Shown here in pieces: positions 33,893-42,564 of a DNA stretch of 64,000 nt. The DNA comes from Holophagales bacterium. Its GTDB lineage: Bacteria; Acidobacteriota; Thermoanaerobaculia; UBA5066. Both the position numbers and the translations under genes were made by a program. The stretch spans positions 310,001 through 374,000 of the forward strand of contig JADKBZ010000003.1 in NCBI GenBank assembly GCA_016714815.1, in the 5' to 3' direction. Below the pieces are notes generated by a model. The model saw only the letters and a program-made list of their open reading frames with translations, was not told where the DNA came from and ran no database searches. Position 1 is the first letter of the stretch, and every line of letters starts with the position of its first letter.

Positions 33893-35086
33893 CTAGAGGG
33901 AAATGCTCCGGGCGCGGTCGACGATGGCCGCGAGCTTCGCGCCGGGGTCCTTGATACGCGTGAGGAACATCAGCGCGCTGATGACGAACGGCTTGTAGGC
34001 CGCTTCCTGGTACGTCGGGATCCGGTACTGCTCGAAGACCTCGGCTCTCACCTCGCCCGCCTTGCAGCTGACGTCGGTGATGTCCGCGGGGAGACAGTGC
34101 ATGTAGAGCGCCTTGCCGCCCTTCGTCAGGTTCATCTTCGGCCGGTCGCACTCCCAGCTCGTGAACTTCGCGTTGTTCGCAAGGCATTCCTTCTCGAGCG
34201 CCTTCAGCCCGTCCTTGTCGGACTTCTTGAGGAGCTCGGTCCGGCGGCCCATCACCTCGAACGGGGCCCACGACTTCGGGTAGACGATGTCGGCGTCGGC
34301 GAAGGCGGCCTCCATGCTGTTCACGATCTCGAACGAGCCCCCCGTCGCCGCCGCGTTCTTCTTCGCGACGTCGATCACGTCGGGGATCAGCCCGTACCCT
34401 TCGGGGTAGGCCAGGCTGACGTTCATCCCGAAGCGGGTCATCAGGCCGATGATTCCCTGCGGGACGGAGAGCGGCTTGCCGTAGCTCGGGCTGTAGGCCC
34501 ACGTCATCGCGAGCTTCTTCCCCTTCAGCTGCTCGAGGTTCCCGAAGTGCTTCTTCAGCCACGCGAGGTCGGCGAGCGACTGGGTCGGGTGATCGATGTC
34601 GCACTGGAGGTTGACGATGCTCGGGCGGCGGTGGAGGACGCCCTGGGCGGTGCCGTCGGTGAGGGCGTCGCCGACCTCGCGCATGTAGCTGTTCCCCTCG
34701 CCGAGGAACATGTCGTCCCGGATGCCGATCACTTCCGTCAGGAAGCTGATCATGTTCGCGGTCTCGCGCACCGTCTCGCCGTGCGCCACCTGGCTTTTCT
34801 GCTCGTCGAGGTCGGCGAGGGAGAGGCCGAGCGCGCTGGCGGCGGAGGCGAACGAGAAGCGGGTCCGGGTGGAGTTGTCGCGGAAGATCGAGATCGCGAG
34901 GCCAGTGTCGAACGCGCGGTACGAGTAACCGTCCTGGTGGAGCTGCTTGAACGTCTCGGCGAGGGCCAGGATGGCCCGGATCTGCTCTTCGGGGTGCTCC
35001 CAGGTCAGGAGGAAGTCCTTCTGGAAGAGGTCGCTCTTCAGGCCCTGGAAGGCGGCGAGCTGCTCGCGGATGGCGGCGGAAGGCAT
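33893..35086 (-). CDS. ygeW: Knotted carbamoyltransferase YgeW
   Basis: A 397-residue ornithine/aspartate-carbamoyltransferase-like protein. The carbamoyl-phosphate loop is FRDNSTRTRFSF (STRTR at 72-76); VGDALTDGTAQGVLHRRPSIVNLQCDIDHPTQSLADL and YMHCLPADITDVSCKAGEV (HCLP) complete the active site. YgeW belongs to the trefoil-knotted transcarbamylases, whose true substrate is unsettled; in this cluster it most likely phosphorolyses a ureido compound to carbamoyl phosphate for ArcC. It starts 26 bases after the Tsx-like gene and ends 10 bases before the PLP gene. The length is right for YgeW. Confidence 0.94.
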   Translation of the reverse strand: MPSAAIREQLAAFQGLKSDLFQKDFLLTWEHPEEQIRAILALAETFKQLHQDGYSYRAFDTGLAISIFRDNSTRTRFSFASAASALGLSLADLDEQKSQVAHGETVRETANMISFLTEVIGIRDDMFLGEGNSYMREVGDALTDGTAQGVLHRRPSIVNLQCDIDHPTQSLADLAWLKKHFGNLEQLKGKKLAMTWAYSPSYGKPLSVPQGIIGLMTRFGMNVSLAYPEGYGLIPDVIDVAKKNAAATGGSFEIVNSMEAAFADADIVYPKSWAPFEVMGRRTELLKKSDKDGLKALEKECLANNAKFTSWECDRPKMNLTKGGKALYMHCLPADITDVSCKAGEVRAEVFEQYRIPTYQEAAYKPFVISALMFLTRIKDPGAKLAAIVDRARSISL

Positions 35087-35112
35087 GACGTGACTCCTCT
35101 CTTAAGTCTTTG

Positions 35113-35996
35113 TCAGAAGTGGATCTCGGCCTGGAACGTCGGGGCCGAGGTCGTGTGGTTGGGCTTCGTCGCCGTCGATCCGGGAACCGGAATCGGGGTC
35201 GGGTTGCCGAACTTGTGGTACCAGAGCTCGTAGCCCGGGCCCATGGTGATCGTCCCCCCTTCTTCACCCCGAGGAGCGAGCCGACGTCGAACTGCCAGGT
35301 GATCCTCGAGAGAACCTCCGTCTCCGTCTCGACCCCGACGGCATCCTTGCCCTTCGGAAGGGTGGCGTAGGCGAAGCCCTTGAACGTGGAGCTCACGTCC
35401 TTGCTCAGCGCGATCGGAAGGCCCCACGTGAGGTTGAACATCACGGTGCCGTCGAACTCGACGTTCTTCTCCCCGCCGGCGGCGAAGGCGTTGTGGCTCC
35501 ACTCCTTGTAGTACCAGATGCCGAAGTCCGCGAAGCCCTTCTTCGGATTCAGGTTCACTGTGGGGCCGACGACGATCATCCTCTTGCCGGGGGCGAACCC
35601 CGTGTTCTTCGAGTTCAGGTCGGTCCCGACCGTCAGGGCGACGTCCCGGACCAGCCCGCTCTTGATCCCGGCCTTGAAGGCCTTGTTCATGCTGAGCTGG
35701 TGGCGGTAGGTGATGTAGATCTCCTGCGCGCCGCCCGAGCCCGCCCCGTTCGCCGGGTCGTAGCCGTTCGACATCAGGACGTCGACGTTCAGGAAGTTGC
35801 TGCCGAGGGAGTAGCGGTTCGCGGTGGTGAACTGGACGACGTTCTTGATGATGTCGTGGTCGATCGTCGGGTCGTTCACGTGGTAGCAGTAGCGGTAGCC
35901 GAGGAACATGTCGGTCCATTCGGCGGCGGGGGCCGGCGCGGCGCCCGCGAGGAGGAGCGCCGTCGGGGCGAGGAGGAGGGCGCGGAGAGTCTTCAT
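35113..35996 (-). pseudogene. Tsx/OmpK-like nucleoside channel, frameshifted at a G run
   Basis: An outer-membrane barrel of the nucleoside-specific channel family. A signal peptide (LRALLLAPTALLLAGAAPAPAA) is followed by family-like MFLGYRYCYHVNDPTIDHDIIKN, RYSLGSNFLNVDVLMSNGYDPAN and GAQEIYITYRHQLSMN. The frame runs to GSLLGVKKGG near 35260; the C-terminal strands (TITMGPGYELWYHKFGNP, SAPTFQAEIHF ending in Phe) are in another frame. Restoring one G to the six-G run (35254-35259, C on the plus strand) rejoins them to about 294 residues. This could be a sequencing error or a phase-variable tract. It lies four bases after the NCS2 permease gene, which supports nucleoside or purine entry across the outer membrane. 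Confidence 0.8.
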
Positions 35997-36000
35997 GGTC

Positions 36001-37401
36001 TCAAGCCTCGGCCTTCGCGGAGGCCTGTTTGCTCTCGGCGGCCGCGGTCTCGGCCCCCTGGAGGTGGTTGAAGAAGGCGTTCAGGGCGACGGCGACGATC
36101 GAGCAGAGGAGGATGCCGCTGTGGAGGAGCGGGCTCAGCCCCTTCGGCATCTGGCTGAAGAACTTCTCGGCGACGAGCGGGATCATCCCGAAGCCGATCG
36201 ACAGCGCGACGATGTAGAGGTTCAGGCGGTTCTTCGCGAAGTCGACGCCGCCGAGGATCCGGATCCCGGTGGCGCAGACCATGCCGAACATGACGATTCC
36301 GGCGCCCCCCAGGACGAACTGGGGAACCGAGGCGACGATGACGGCGAGCTTCGGGACGAGGCCGAGGGCGAGGAGGATGACGCCGCCGAGGGCGGTGACC
36401 CACCGGCTCTTCACCCCCGTCACGCCGACGAGGCCGACGTTCTGGGAGAACGACGTGTACGGGAAGGTGTTGAAGATGCCGCCGATCAGGGTGCCGAGAC
36501 CGTCGACGCGCAGGCCGTCGGAGAGGTCGCTCTGGCGGATCTCCTTGCCGACGATGTTGCCGACCGCGAGGAACATGCCGAGCGACTCGATCATGACGAC
36601 GACCATGACCATGCACATCGTCAGGCAGGCGACGAGGTCGAAGGTGGGCATGCCGAACTGGAACGGGTAGACCACGGCGAACCAGCCCGACTCCGAAAGG
36701 CCGGCGAAGCTGACCTTGCCGAGCGCCATGGCGATGATCATTCCGACGACGAGCCCGAGAAGGACGGCGATATTGGCGAAAAAGCCCTTCACGAACTTCG
36801 TGATCACGAGGATGAAGACGAGGACGATTCCGGCCACCGCGAGGTGGAGCGGGGCGCCGTAGGCCGGGTTCGCGATCATGGGACCCGCCATGTCCGCCGG
36901 GTTCTTGATCATCGGGTTGCCGCCGGCGGCCCAGTTCACGCCGACCCGCATGAGGGAGATGCCGATGATGGTGATGATCGAGCCGGTGACGACGGGCGGG
37001 AAGAGCGGAAGCATCCGGCTGATGAGTGGTGCCACCAGGATTCCGAATATGCCCGCGACGATGACGGCGCCGTAGATCCCGAGGAGGCCGATCTCCGGGT
37101 TCGTCGCCATGACGACCATCGGGCTGACGGCCGCGAAGGTGACGCCCATCATCACGGGGAGGCGGATGCCGAAACGCCAAAAGCCGATCGACTGGACCAG
37201 GGTCGCGATGCCGCACGCGAAGAGGTCCGCGTTGATGAGCATCGCCATCTGGTCCTTGGGGAGCTTCAGGGCGCCCCCCACGATGAGCGGTACGGCGACG
37301 GCGCCCGCGTACATGACGAGGACGTGCTGGAGGCCGAGGAGCGTCAGCCGCGTGGGCGGCAGGACCTCGTCGACCGGGTGGATGACGTTCGGTTTCGCCA
37401 T
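36001..37401 (-). CDS. NCS2-family purine/uric acid permease
   Basis: A 466-residue inner-membrane nucleobase:cation symporter-2 with about 14 hydrophobic segments. Family marks are LLGLQHVLVMYAGAVAVPLIVGGAL, VMMGVTFAAVSPMV, PVVTGSIITIIGISLMRVGVNW, MVVVMIESLGMFLAVGNIVGKEI (the conserved E after the M segment) and NTFPYTSFSQNVGLVGVTGVKSRWV. It resembles the uric acid/xanthine branch (UacT, XanQ, PbuX). ATG at 37401 has GAGGAG upstream; the frame is open upstream inside ygfK without a start. It lies 17 bases after ygfK and four bases before the Tsx-like channel, so uptake through both membranes is encoded together. Confidence 0.93.
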   Translation of the reverse strand: MAKPNVIHPVDEVLPPTRLTLLGLQHVLVMYAGAVAVPLIVGGALKLPKDQMAMLINADLFACGIATLVQSIGFWRFGIRLPVMMGVTFAAVSPMVVMATNPEIGLLGIYGAVIVAGIFGILVAPLISRMLPLFPPVVTGSIITIIGISLMRVGVNWAAGGNPMIKNPADMAGPMIANPAYGAPLHLAVAGIVLVFILVITKFVKGFFANIAVLLGLVVGMIIAMALGKVSFAGLSESGWFAVVYPFQFGMPTFDLVACLTMCMVMVVVMIESLGMFLAVGNIVGKEIRQSDLSDGLRVDGLGTLIGGIFNTFPYTSFSQNVGLVGVTGVKSRWVTALGGVILLALGLVPKLAVIVASVPQFVLGGAGIVMFGMVCATGIRILGGVDFAKNRLNLYIVALSIGFGMIPLVAEKFFSQMPKGLSPLLHSGILLCSIVAVALNAFFNHLQGAETAAAESKQASAKAEA

Positions 37402-37418
37402 GTTCTCTCTCCTCGGGC

Positions 37419-40400
37419 TCAGAGGCCGGCGGCGCCGGCCTGGAGGTTGGAAATGGGCGGGAGCACGGGCTCCGCGTGGAGCAGCGCGATCAGGAGGGCG
37501 CAGGTATCGAGGTCGAGGGAGTCGCCCTCGACGGCGCCCTCCCCGGCCCGGGCCTCGACGACCTTCCAGGTGGCGGCGTCGAGCGTTGCGAAGAGGAGAT
37601 CCGAGCGGTACCGGGCGACGGCGCCTCCGACCTCGAGGCGGTGGGAGCGGCCGGCAACCCGCGCGTCGATCGCCACGACTCCGTCCGTGCGGGTCATCCG
37701 GAAGGCGTCCCCCTTCGCTTCGGCGAATCCTTCCGGGTCGATCCAGAACGTCGGCTTGTCGCGGAACGGCGCTCCGGACGTCGGGCAGAAGGTGACGCAG
37801 TTGCCACACTCGTTGCAGGCGTCGCCGAGGTTGACGATCTGGATCCCCTGTTCGACGGCGAGCGTCGTCGTCCCCTTCGCGACGGCCCGCCCTCCCTCCA
37901 CGACGAACGACGGCAGCCCGATGGAGAGCGGCGGGACGGAGTACGCGTGGTTGGCCCGGTTCGGGCAGACGGTGACGCAGAGGCTGCAGACCTCGTCGCA
38001 GTCGAGGCACCGGGAGGCCTCGCGGCGCGCCGCCTCGGCGTCGAGGGAGAGGAGCACCTCCTGGAAGCCGCCGCGCTCGGCGACCGGCAGCTCCGGCGCG
38101 TGCTCGGGCCGAAGGAGGCGCGCCTTCTTCGCCATCATGGCGGCGACCGGCAGTCCCTTGGCAAGGAGCGGCTCGGCGACCGGCAGTACGCCGTGCCGCC
38201 TCGCGATCTCCTCGGCCGCGGCCCGGCCGTCGGCAACCGCCTTGATGATCGAAGCGGGGCCGCGGGAGACGTCGCCGCCGGCGAAGATCCCGGGAAGCGA
38301 CGTCTCCGCCGTCTCGAGCTTCGCGGCGAGCGTTCCGTCCCTCTTCGCGGCGAGCTCGGTGCCGCCGAGGAACTCGAGGGCCGGCTCCTGGCCGATCGCG
38401 GTGACGATCGTGTCGGCCGGCAGGACGACCTCGCTTCCGTCGACCGGAACCGGCCGGGGCCGTCCCGAGGCGTCCGGAGGGCCGAGCATCATCCGCGTGC
38501 AGGCCAGGCCCACGACGCGCCCGTTCTCGACGACGACGCGGGCCGGGGCGAGGAGGTCGTGCAGGCCGATCCCCTCCACCTCGCAGTCCCGGACCTCGGC
38601 CGGGTCGGCGGGCATCTCGGCGCGCGTCCGGCGGTAGACGAGGGAGACCTCACCGTCCGGGACGAGGCGGCGGGCCGAGCGGGCGCCGTCCATGGCGGAG
38701 TTCCCGCCACCGACGACGAGGACGCGCCGGCCGAGGTTCCGCTGCACTCCCTCGCGGAGGCCGTCGAGGAACTCGAGCGCGTCGAAGACCCCCTCGGCCT
38801 CCTCGCCAGGGATCCCGAGGCGTTTGCCCTTCTGGGCGCCGACGCCGAGGAAGACGTAGGAGAACTTTGCGCGGAGCTCGTCGAGGGTCACGTCGCGCCC
38901 GACGGCCGTGCCGGTGTGAATCTTCACGCCGAGGGACGTCAGCCTCTCGAGGTCGATCTTCAGCTTCTCGTCGTCGAGCCGATAGCGCGGCACCGCACCG
39001 CCGACCATCCCGCCCGCGTGCTCCTTCGCCTCGAAGAGCTCCGAGTCGATACCGACCCGGGCGAGGTTCAGCGCGGCCGAGATCCCCGCCGGGCCGGCAC
39101 CGACGATGGCGACCTTCACGCCCTTCGGCGCTGCGGCCTGCTCCGGCTTCGAGACGCCGTTCTCGAAGGCGAAGCGCTTGATCTCGCGGATTCCGAGCGG
39201 CGTGTCGTAGAGATTGCGGACACAGCGGTCGGTGCACGGGTGATCGCAGATGCTGCCGGTGACGCCCGGGAGCGCGTTCGACCGGCGGATCACTTCGATC
39301 GCCTCGTCGCTGCGACCGTGCGCCACGAGCCAGAGGTAGTCGGGGATGTTCTGGTGGGCGGGGCACGCCTCCATGCACGGCGCCGCGATGCAGTCGAAGG
39401 GGCCGAGCGGCCGGCTCCCCTTGAAGGCGAGAGGGCGATCACGGCGTCCGTAGCGGCGGACGTGGCCTTCGGCGACGACCCTCTCCGCGTGGCGGGCGAG
39501 GTTCCAGCGGCGGCCGCGGCCGCCGGAGGTCTCGGCGACGAATCCGTCGAGGCTCTGCGCGCCCGAGGCGTCCATTGCTTCGCCGAGGTTCTCGAGATAC
39601 TGCGAGAGGCGGGCGTAACCGCCGGGCTTCAGGAGGTCGGTACAGACGGTGATGGGGGCGACGCCGTCGGCGACGAGGTCGCCGAAGTTCCAGGCGTCGG
39701 CGCCGCCGCAGAAGCTGATCGGCACGGCCCCGTCGAGCTCGTCGTCGACGATCCGGGCGAGCGTCAGCGTGAGCGGGTGGAGCGCCCGCCCCGACATGTA
39801 CATCATCTTCTCGGTCGCGGGGAAGACGGGGCGGTGGTTGACGACCTCGAGGGTGTTGGAGAGCTTGACGCCGAACGCGCGGCCCGCGCCCTTCGCGGCC
39901 GCGGCGAGGCGCTTGACCATGGGAAGGGCGTCTTCGAACTTCGGGTCGTGGCCGAAGGCGGCGTCCGGGACCTCGATGCCGTAGCCAAGCGTGCCGTTCA
40001 GGAGCCCGCGGAGCCGCTCGGGTCCGAGGAGGGTCGGGTTCAGCTTGACCCAGGTGTCGACGCCGAGCTCCTCGAGGAGGTAGAGGGCGATCCGCTCGAT
40101 CTCCGCCGGCGGGCAGCCGTGCATCGTCGAGAGGGTGATGTGGTTCGAGAGACGGGCCGGGATCGCGACGTCGCGGACGCCGGGCCAGACCTCGGCGACC
40201 GCGTCGACGGCCGCCGGCAGGGCGCCGGCCGCGTCGCGGATCGAGGCGATGAAGCGCTGGACGCGCGGGCTCCGGATCCCTTCCAGGTTGTAGCCGACGC
40301 TCATCGCGAAGAGCGTCCCGGGCTCGGGCAGCTCCAGCTTTCGCGCGAGGGCGTGGATGAGGACCCAGGCCTTGAGGTACTCGTCGAACGACTGCTCGAG

Positions 40401-40742
40401 CTTCAGCTCCTGCGACCACTCGCAGTTGTAGGTCTCGTCGGCCGCGTCGATGCAGGGACGGCTCACCTCGAGCTCGTCCAGGACCTGGACCGTCTTCAGC
40501 TCGATGAAGCGCGCTCCACAGAGCCAGCTCGCGACGATGTTCTGCGCGAGCTGGCTGTGCGGCCCCGCGGCGACGCCGAGGGGCGCGGCGAGGCTCTGCC
40601 CGAGCACCGTCGAGCGGAAGCGCGGGTCCGGCCGGGCGAAGCTCCCCTTCGGGATGCCGAGGACGGTGTCCCGCGAATCGAGCTCACCGAACACCCACCG
40701 CGCGAGGAGCTTCAGGGGAATCGGACGAAAGGCCTTCTCCAT
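37419..40742 (-). CDS. ygfK: YgfK: Fe-S/FAD oxidoreductase of the selenium-linked purine cluster
   Basis: A 1107-residue cytosolic protein annotated in the family as putative selenate reductase subunit. The N-terminal 430 residues are dihydroorotate-dehydrogenase-like (GVAAGPHSQLAQNIVASWLCGARFIELKTVQ, NHITLSTMHGCPPAEIERIA, TWVKLNPTLLGPERL). Next a GltD-like part: Cys cluster AAPCMEACPAHQNIPDYLWL, FAD loop VKVAIVGAGPAGISAALNLAR and NAD loop RVLVVGGGNSAMDGARSARRL, then TIVTAIGQEP and GIFAGGD. The C-terminus carries two more Cys clusters (CLDCDEVCSLCVTVCPN and CNECGNCVTFCPTSG). It could pass electrons from the FAD-less xanthine dehydrogenase or reduce a purine intermediate. It lies 51 bases after ygeY. 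Confidence 0.93.
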   Translation of the reverse strand: MEKAFRPIPLKLLARWVFGELDSRDTVLGIPKGSFARPDPRFRSTVLGQSLAAPLGVAAGPHSQLAQNIVASWLCGARFIELKTVQVLDELEVSRPCIDAADETYNCEWSQELKLEQSFDEYLKAWVLIHALARKLELPEPGTLFAMSVGYNLEGIRSPRVQRFIASIRDAAGALPAAVDAVAEVWPGVRDVAIPARLSNHITLSTMHGCPPAEIERIALYLLEELGVDTWVKLNPTLLGPERLRGLLNGTLGYGIEVPDAAFGHDPKFEDALPMVKRLAAAAKGAGRAFGVKLSNTLEVVNHRPVFPATEKMMYMSGRALHPLTLTLARIVDDELDGAVPISFCGGADAWNFGDLVADGVAPITVCTDLLKPGGYARLSQYLENLGEAMDASGAQSLDGFVAETSGGRGRRWNLARHAERVVAEGHVRRYGRRDRPLAFKGSRPLGPFDCIAAPCMEACPAHQNIPDYLWLVAHGRSDEAIEVIRRSNALPGVTGSICDHPCTDRCVRNLYDTPLGIREIKRFAFENGVSKPEQAAAPKGVKVAIVGAGPAGISAALNLARVGIDSELFEAKEHAGGMVGGAVPRYRLDDEKLKIDLERLTSLGVKIHTGTAVGRDVTLDELRAKFSYVFLGVGAQKGKRLGIPGEEAEGVFDALEFLDGLREGVQRNLGRRVLVVGGGNSAMDGARSARRLVPDGEVSLVYRRTRAEMPADPAEVRDCEVEGIGLHDLLAPARVVVENGRVVGLACTRMMLGPPDASGRPRPVPVDGSEVVLPADTIVTAIGQEPALEFLGGTELAAKRDGTLAAKLETAETSLPGIFAGGDVSRGPASIIKAVADGRAAAEEIARRHGVLPVAEPLLAKGLPVAAMMAKKARLLRPEHAPELPVAERGGFQEVLLSLDAEAARREASRCLDCDEVCSLCVTVCPNRANHAYSVPPLSIGLPSFVVEGGRAVAKGTTTLAVEQGIQIVNLGDACNECGNCVTFCPTSGAPFRDKPTFWIDPEGFAEAKGDAFRMTRTDGVVAIDARVAGRSHRLEVGGAVARYRSDLLFATLDAATWKVVEARAGEGAVEGDSLDLDTCALLIALLHAEPVLPPISNLQAGAAGL

Positions 40743-40793
40743 GGTCTCGACCTCCTCGGGCGGCGGGTCTCGGGCGAGCCTCGTGCGGGCGGG

Positions 40794-42359
40794 CTATTTG
40801 GCGGCGGCGAAGATGCTCGGGAAGCGGGCCAGGAAGGCCGAGCAGTGCTGGAGCTCGCGGGTGTCGAGGCACTCGCCGATCTTGTGGGTGTTCTGCTCGA
40901 TGCCGGTGCCGAAGCCGAGCATCGCGGGGTACTTGTAGGGGCCGGCCTCGACCCAGTTCTTGCCGGCGGCGCCAGGGATGCTGGTTTCCTTCGGGACCGG
41001 GAAGCCGACGCCGTCCGTGGAGAAAACCCAGCGCTCGACGCGCGGTTCCTTCGTCAGGACGCCGCCCTCGCCGATCTTTCCGTCCACGTGAGGGCTGACG
41101 ACGCCCTTGTACGCGGCGACGGCGGCCTGGATGGACGGGTGCTCCTCGGGGGTGACCCAGCCGAGGTAGACCTGCGGATTGTTGAGGACGTAGCCCTTCC
41201 AGCTCGCGTCGGTGTAGACCGGGATGGAAACCTCCACCGTCAGGCCGGCCTTGCGGGCGACGGCGACGGCGGGAAGGCGCTCGACGTCAGCGACGGCCTG
41301 CTCGGGCGTCTCGCCGATCGTGAGGCGGCGGTCGAAGCGGAAGACGAGCTTCTCGGGAACGGCGCAGTCGCTCGGCGTGTCGAGGCGGGCCCAGGAGGCG
41401 GTCCGGGTGCCGTGGCCGAGGAAGGGGTCGTCCAGGAAGCCGTCGCGCTTCTCGTAGGCCTCGGCGGCCTCCTTGACGATGGCGCCGCCGTACTCGAACG
41501 GGTTCTTCCCTTCCCAGGGCATGGAGCCGTGGCACGACTTGCCGGTCACCGTGACCTCGATCTGCATGCGGCCCCGCTGGCCGCGGTAGATGCCGAGGGC
41601 GCCGCGCTTGCTGCAGCCGGTCCCGTCCGTGAGGATGATGACGTCGGGGATCACCTCAGGCCGGGCCGTCGGGAAGACGTTGCGCACGAGGAACATCGGG
41701 CCGGCGCCGTCGTTGTCCTCTTCGCAGGCCGTTCCGTAGGAGCGGACGATCGCGCCCTTGAGCGCGCCCTCGCCCGTCAGCTCGATCAGGATCTTCGTGG
41801 CGATGGCCGCCGAGATCACGCCGCCGAGCTGGTCCGCCGAGCCGCGGCCGAAGAGGAGGTGCTCCCACTCGGACTCGGGCGGCACCCAGCCCAGCTCCTT
41901 GTTGAGGAAGTCCTTGTTGATCTTCGAACGGTCGATCAGGCCGTCGTAGCAGTCGACGCCGCCGACCTTCTCCTTCCACTGGGGGCGGAGGGCCTTCACG
42001 GTGTCGGTGTGGCCGTCGATGTAGATGACCTTCTTCTTCGCCGGGTCGATGCCGTCATTCGGGTCCTCGACCCACCAGACGAGGTTGCCGAAGTCGTCGA
42101 AATAGACGTCCTCGGGCTTTCTGACCGCGTTGATCTCGATGATCTTCTTGCGGAGGTACTCGAGGCGGGGGAATTCGTGGTTGGAGAGGCCGCAGAGCGG
42201 ATCGCCCCCCTGCTCCACCGGCTTGTCGACGTAGTCGGCCGGGATGCGGATCGCCTCCGCGAGCATCTCCTTGGCGAGGGGGAGGTACTTCGCGGCGAGC
42301 TCGGCGATCCGGAGGTCGAGGGTGGTGGCTGCGGCGACAGGCGGTTCGAGGGTCGGCAT
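40794..42359 (-). CDS. ygeY: YgeY-family selenium-metabolism-linked hydrolase (M20)
   Basis: A 521-residue M20-type metallohydrolase, longer than E. coli YgeY (about 400). Zinc-site marks are VIYIDGHTDTVKALRPQW, GRGSADQLGGVISAAIA, YGTACEEDNDGAGPMFLV and FGTGIEQNTHKIGE. Extra residues occur around DRSKINKDFLNKELGWVPPESE and elsewhere. The ATG at 42359 has GGAGG five bases upstream; another in-frame ATG at 42506 with GAGGAAGG upstream would add 49 low-complexity residues and lies very close to the predicted transcript start, so I prefer 42359. It probably hydrolyses an amide or ureido bond after purine ring opening. It is the first gene after the promoter of the 13-gene run. Confidence 0.9.
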   Translation of the reverse strand: MPTLEPPVAAATTLDLRIAELAAKYLPLAKEMLAEAIRIPADYVDKPVEQGGDPLCGLSNHEFPRLEYLRKKIIEINAVRKPEDVYFDDFGNLVWWVEDPNDGIDPAKKKVIYIDGHTDTVKALRPQWKEKVGGVDCYDGLIDRSKINKDFLNKELGWVPPESEWEHLLFGRGSADQLGGVISAAIATKILIELTGEGALKGAIVRSYGTACEEDNDGAGPMFLVRNVFPTARPEVIPDVIILTDGTGCSKRGALGIYRGQRGRMQIEVTVTGKSCHGSMPWEGKNPFEYGGAIVKEAAEAYEKRDGFLDDPFLGHGTRTASWARLDTPSDCAVPEKLVFRFDRRLTIGETPEQAVADVERLPAVAVARKAGLTVEVSIPVYTDASWKGYVLNNPQVYLGWVTPEEHPSIQAAVAAYKGVVSPHVDGKIGEGGVLTKEPRVERWVFSTDGVGFPVPKETSIPGAAGKNWVEAGPYKYPAMLGFGTGIEQNTHKIGECLDTRELQHCSAFLARFPSIFAAAK

Positions 42360-42523
42360 TTCGTCCTCCGTCATCGTGGAGTTGCGGATTGCGGTTTCGG
42401 TTTCGTCTTCGGTTCGGATCCGGGAGGAATCGGTGTGGGGGGAGGAAAGGCGAGGCCCGGTAGTTCCGTCGACCTCCTGCTTCTGCCCGGCGGGTATGAA
42501 GTTCATTGCCCTTCCTCACCCAT

Positions 42524-42563
42524 AAGCTAGGCCCGCCCGAAGCGATAGTCAAGAAATTTCTTG
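42524..42563 (-). promoter_or_regulatory. Promoter with overlapping 14-base palindrome upstream of ygeY
   Basis: On the minus strand TTGACT (42552-42547) and TAGCTT (42529-42524) are 17 bases apart, a sigma-70-type spacing. The perfect palindrome CAAGAAATTTCTTG (42550-42563) overlaps the -35 box and starts two bases after the mocA stop. The site lies in a short AT-rich patch that stands out in this GC-rich DNA. A repressor or activator could bind here to control the whole purine run. Confidence 0.6.
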
Positions 42564-42564
42564 T

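Noticed and set aside
37476..42530. A very long open frame (over 1,600 codons) on the plus strand opposite ygfK and ygeY
   Set aside because: It is the complement of well-conserved genes in GC-rich DNA; the product is Asp/Arg/Gly/Val-rich low-complexity sequence without any family motif.
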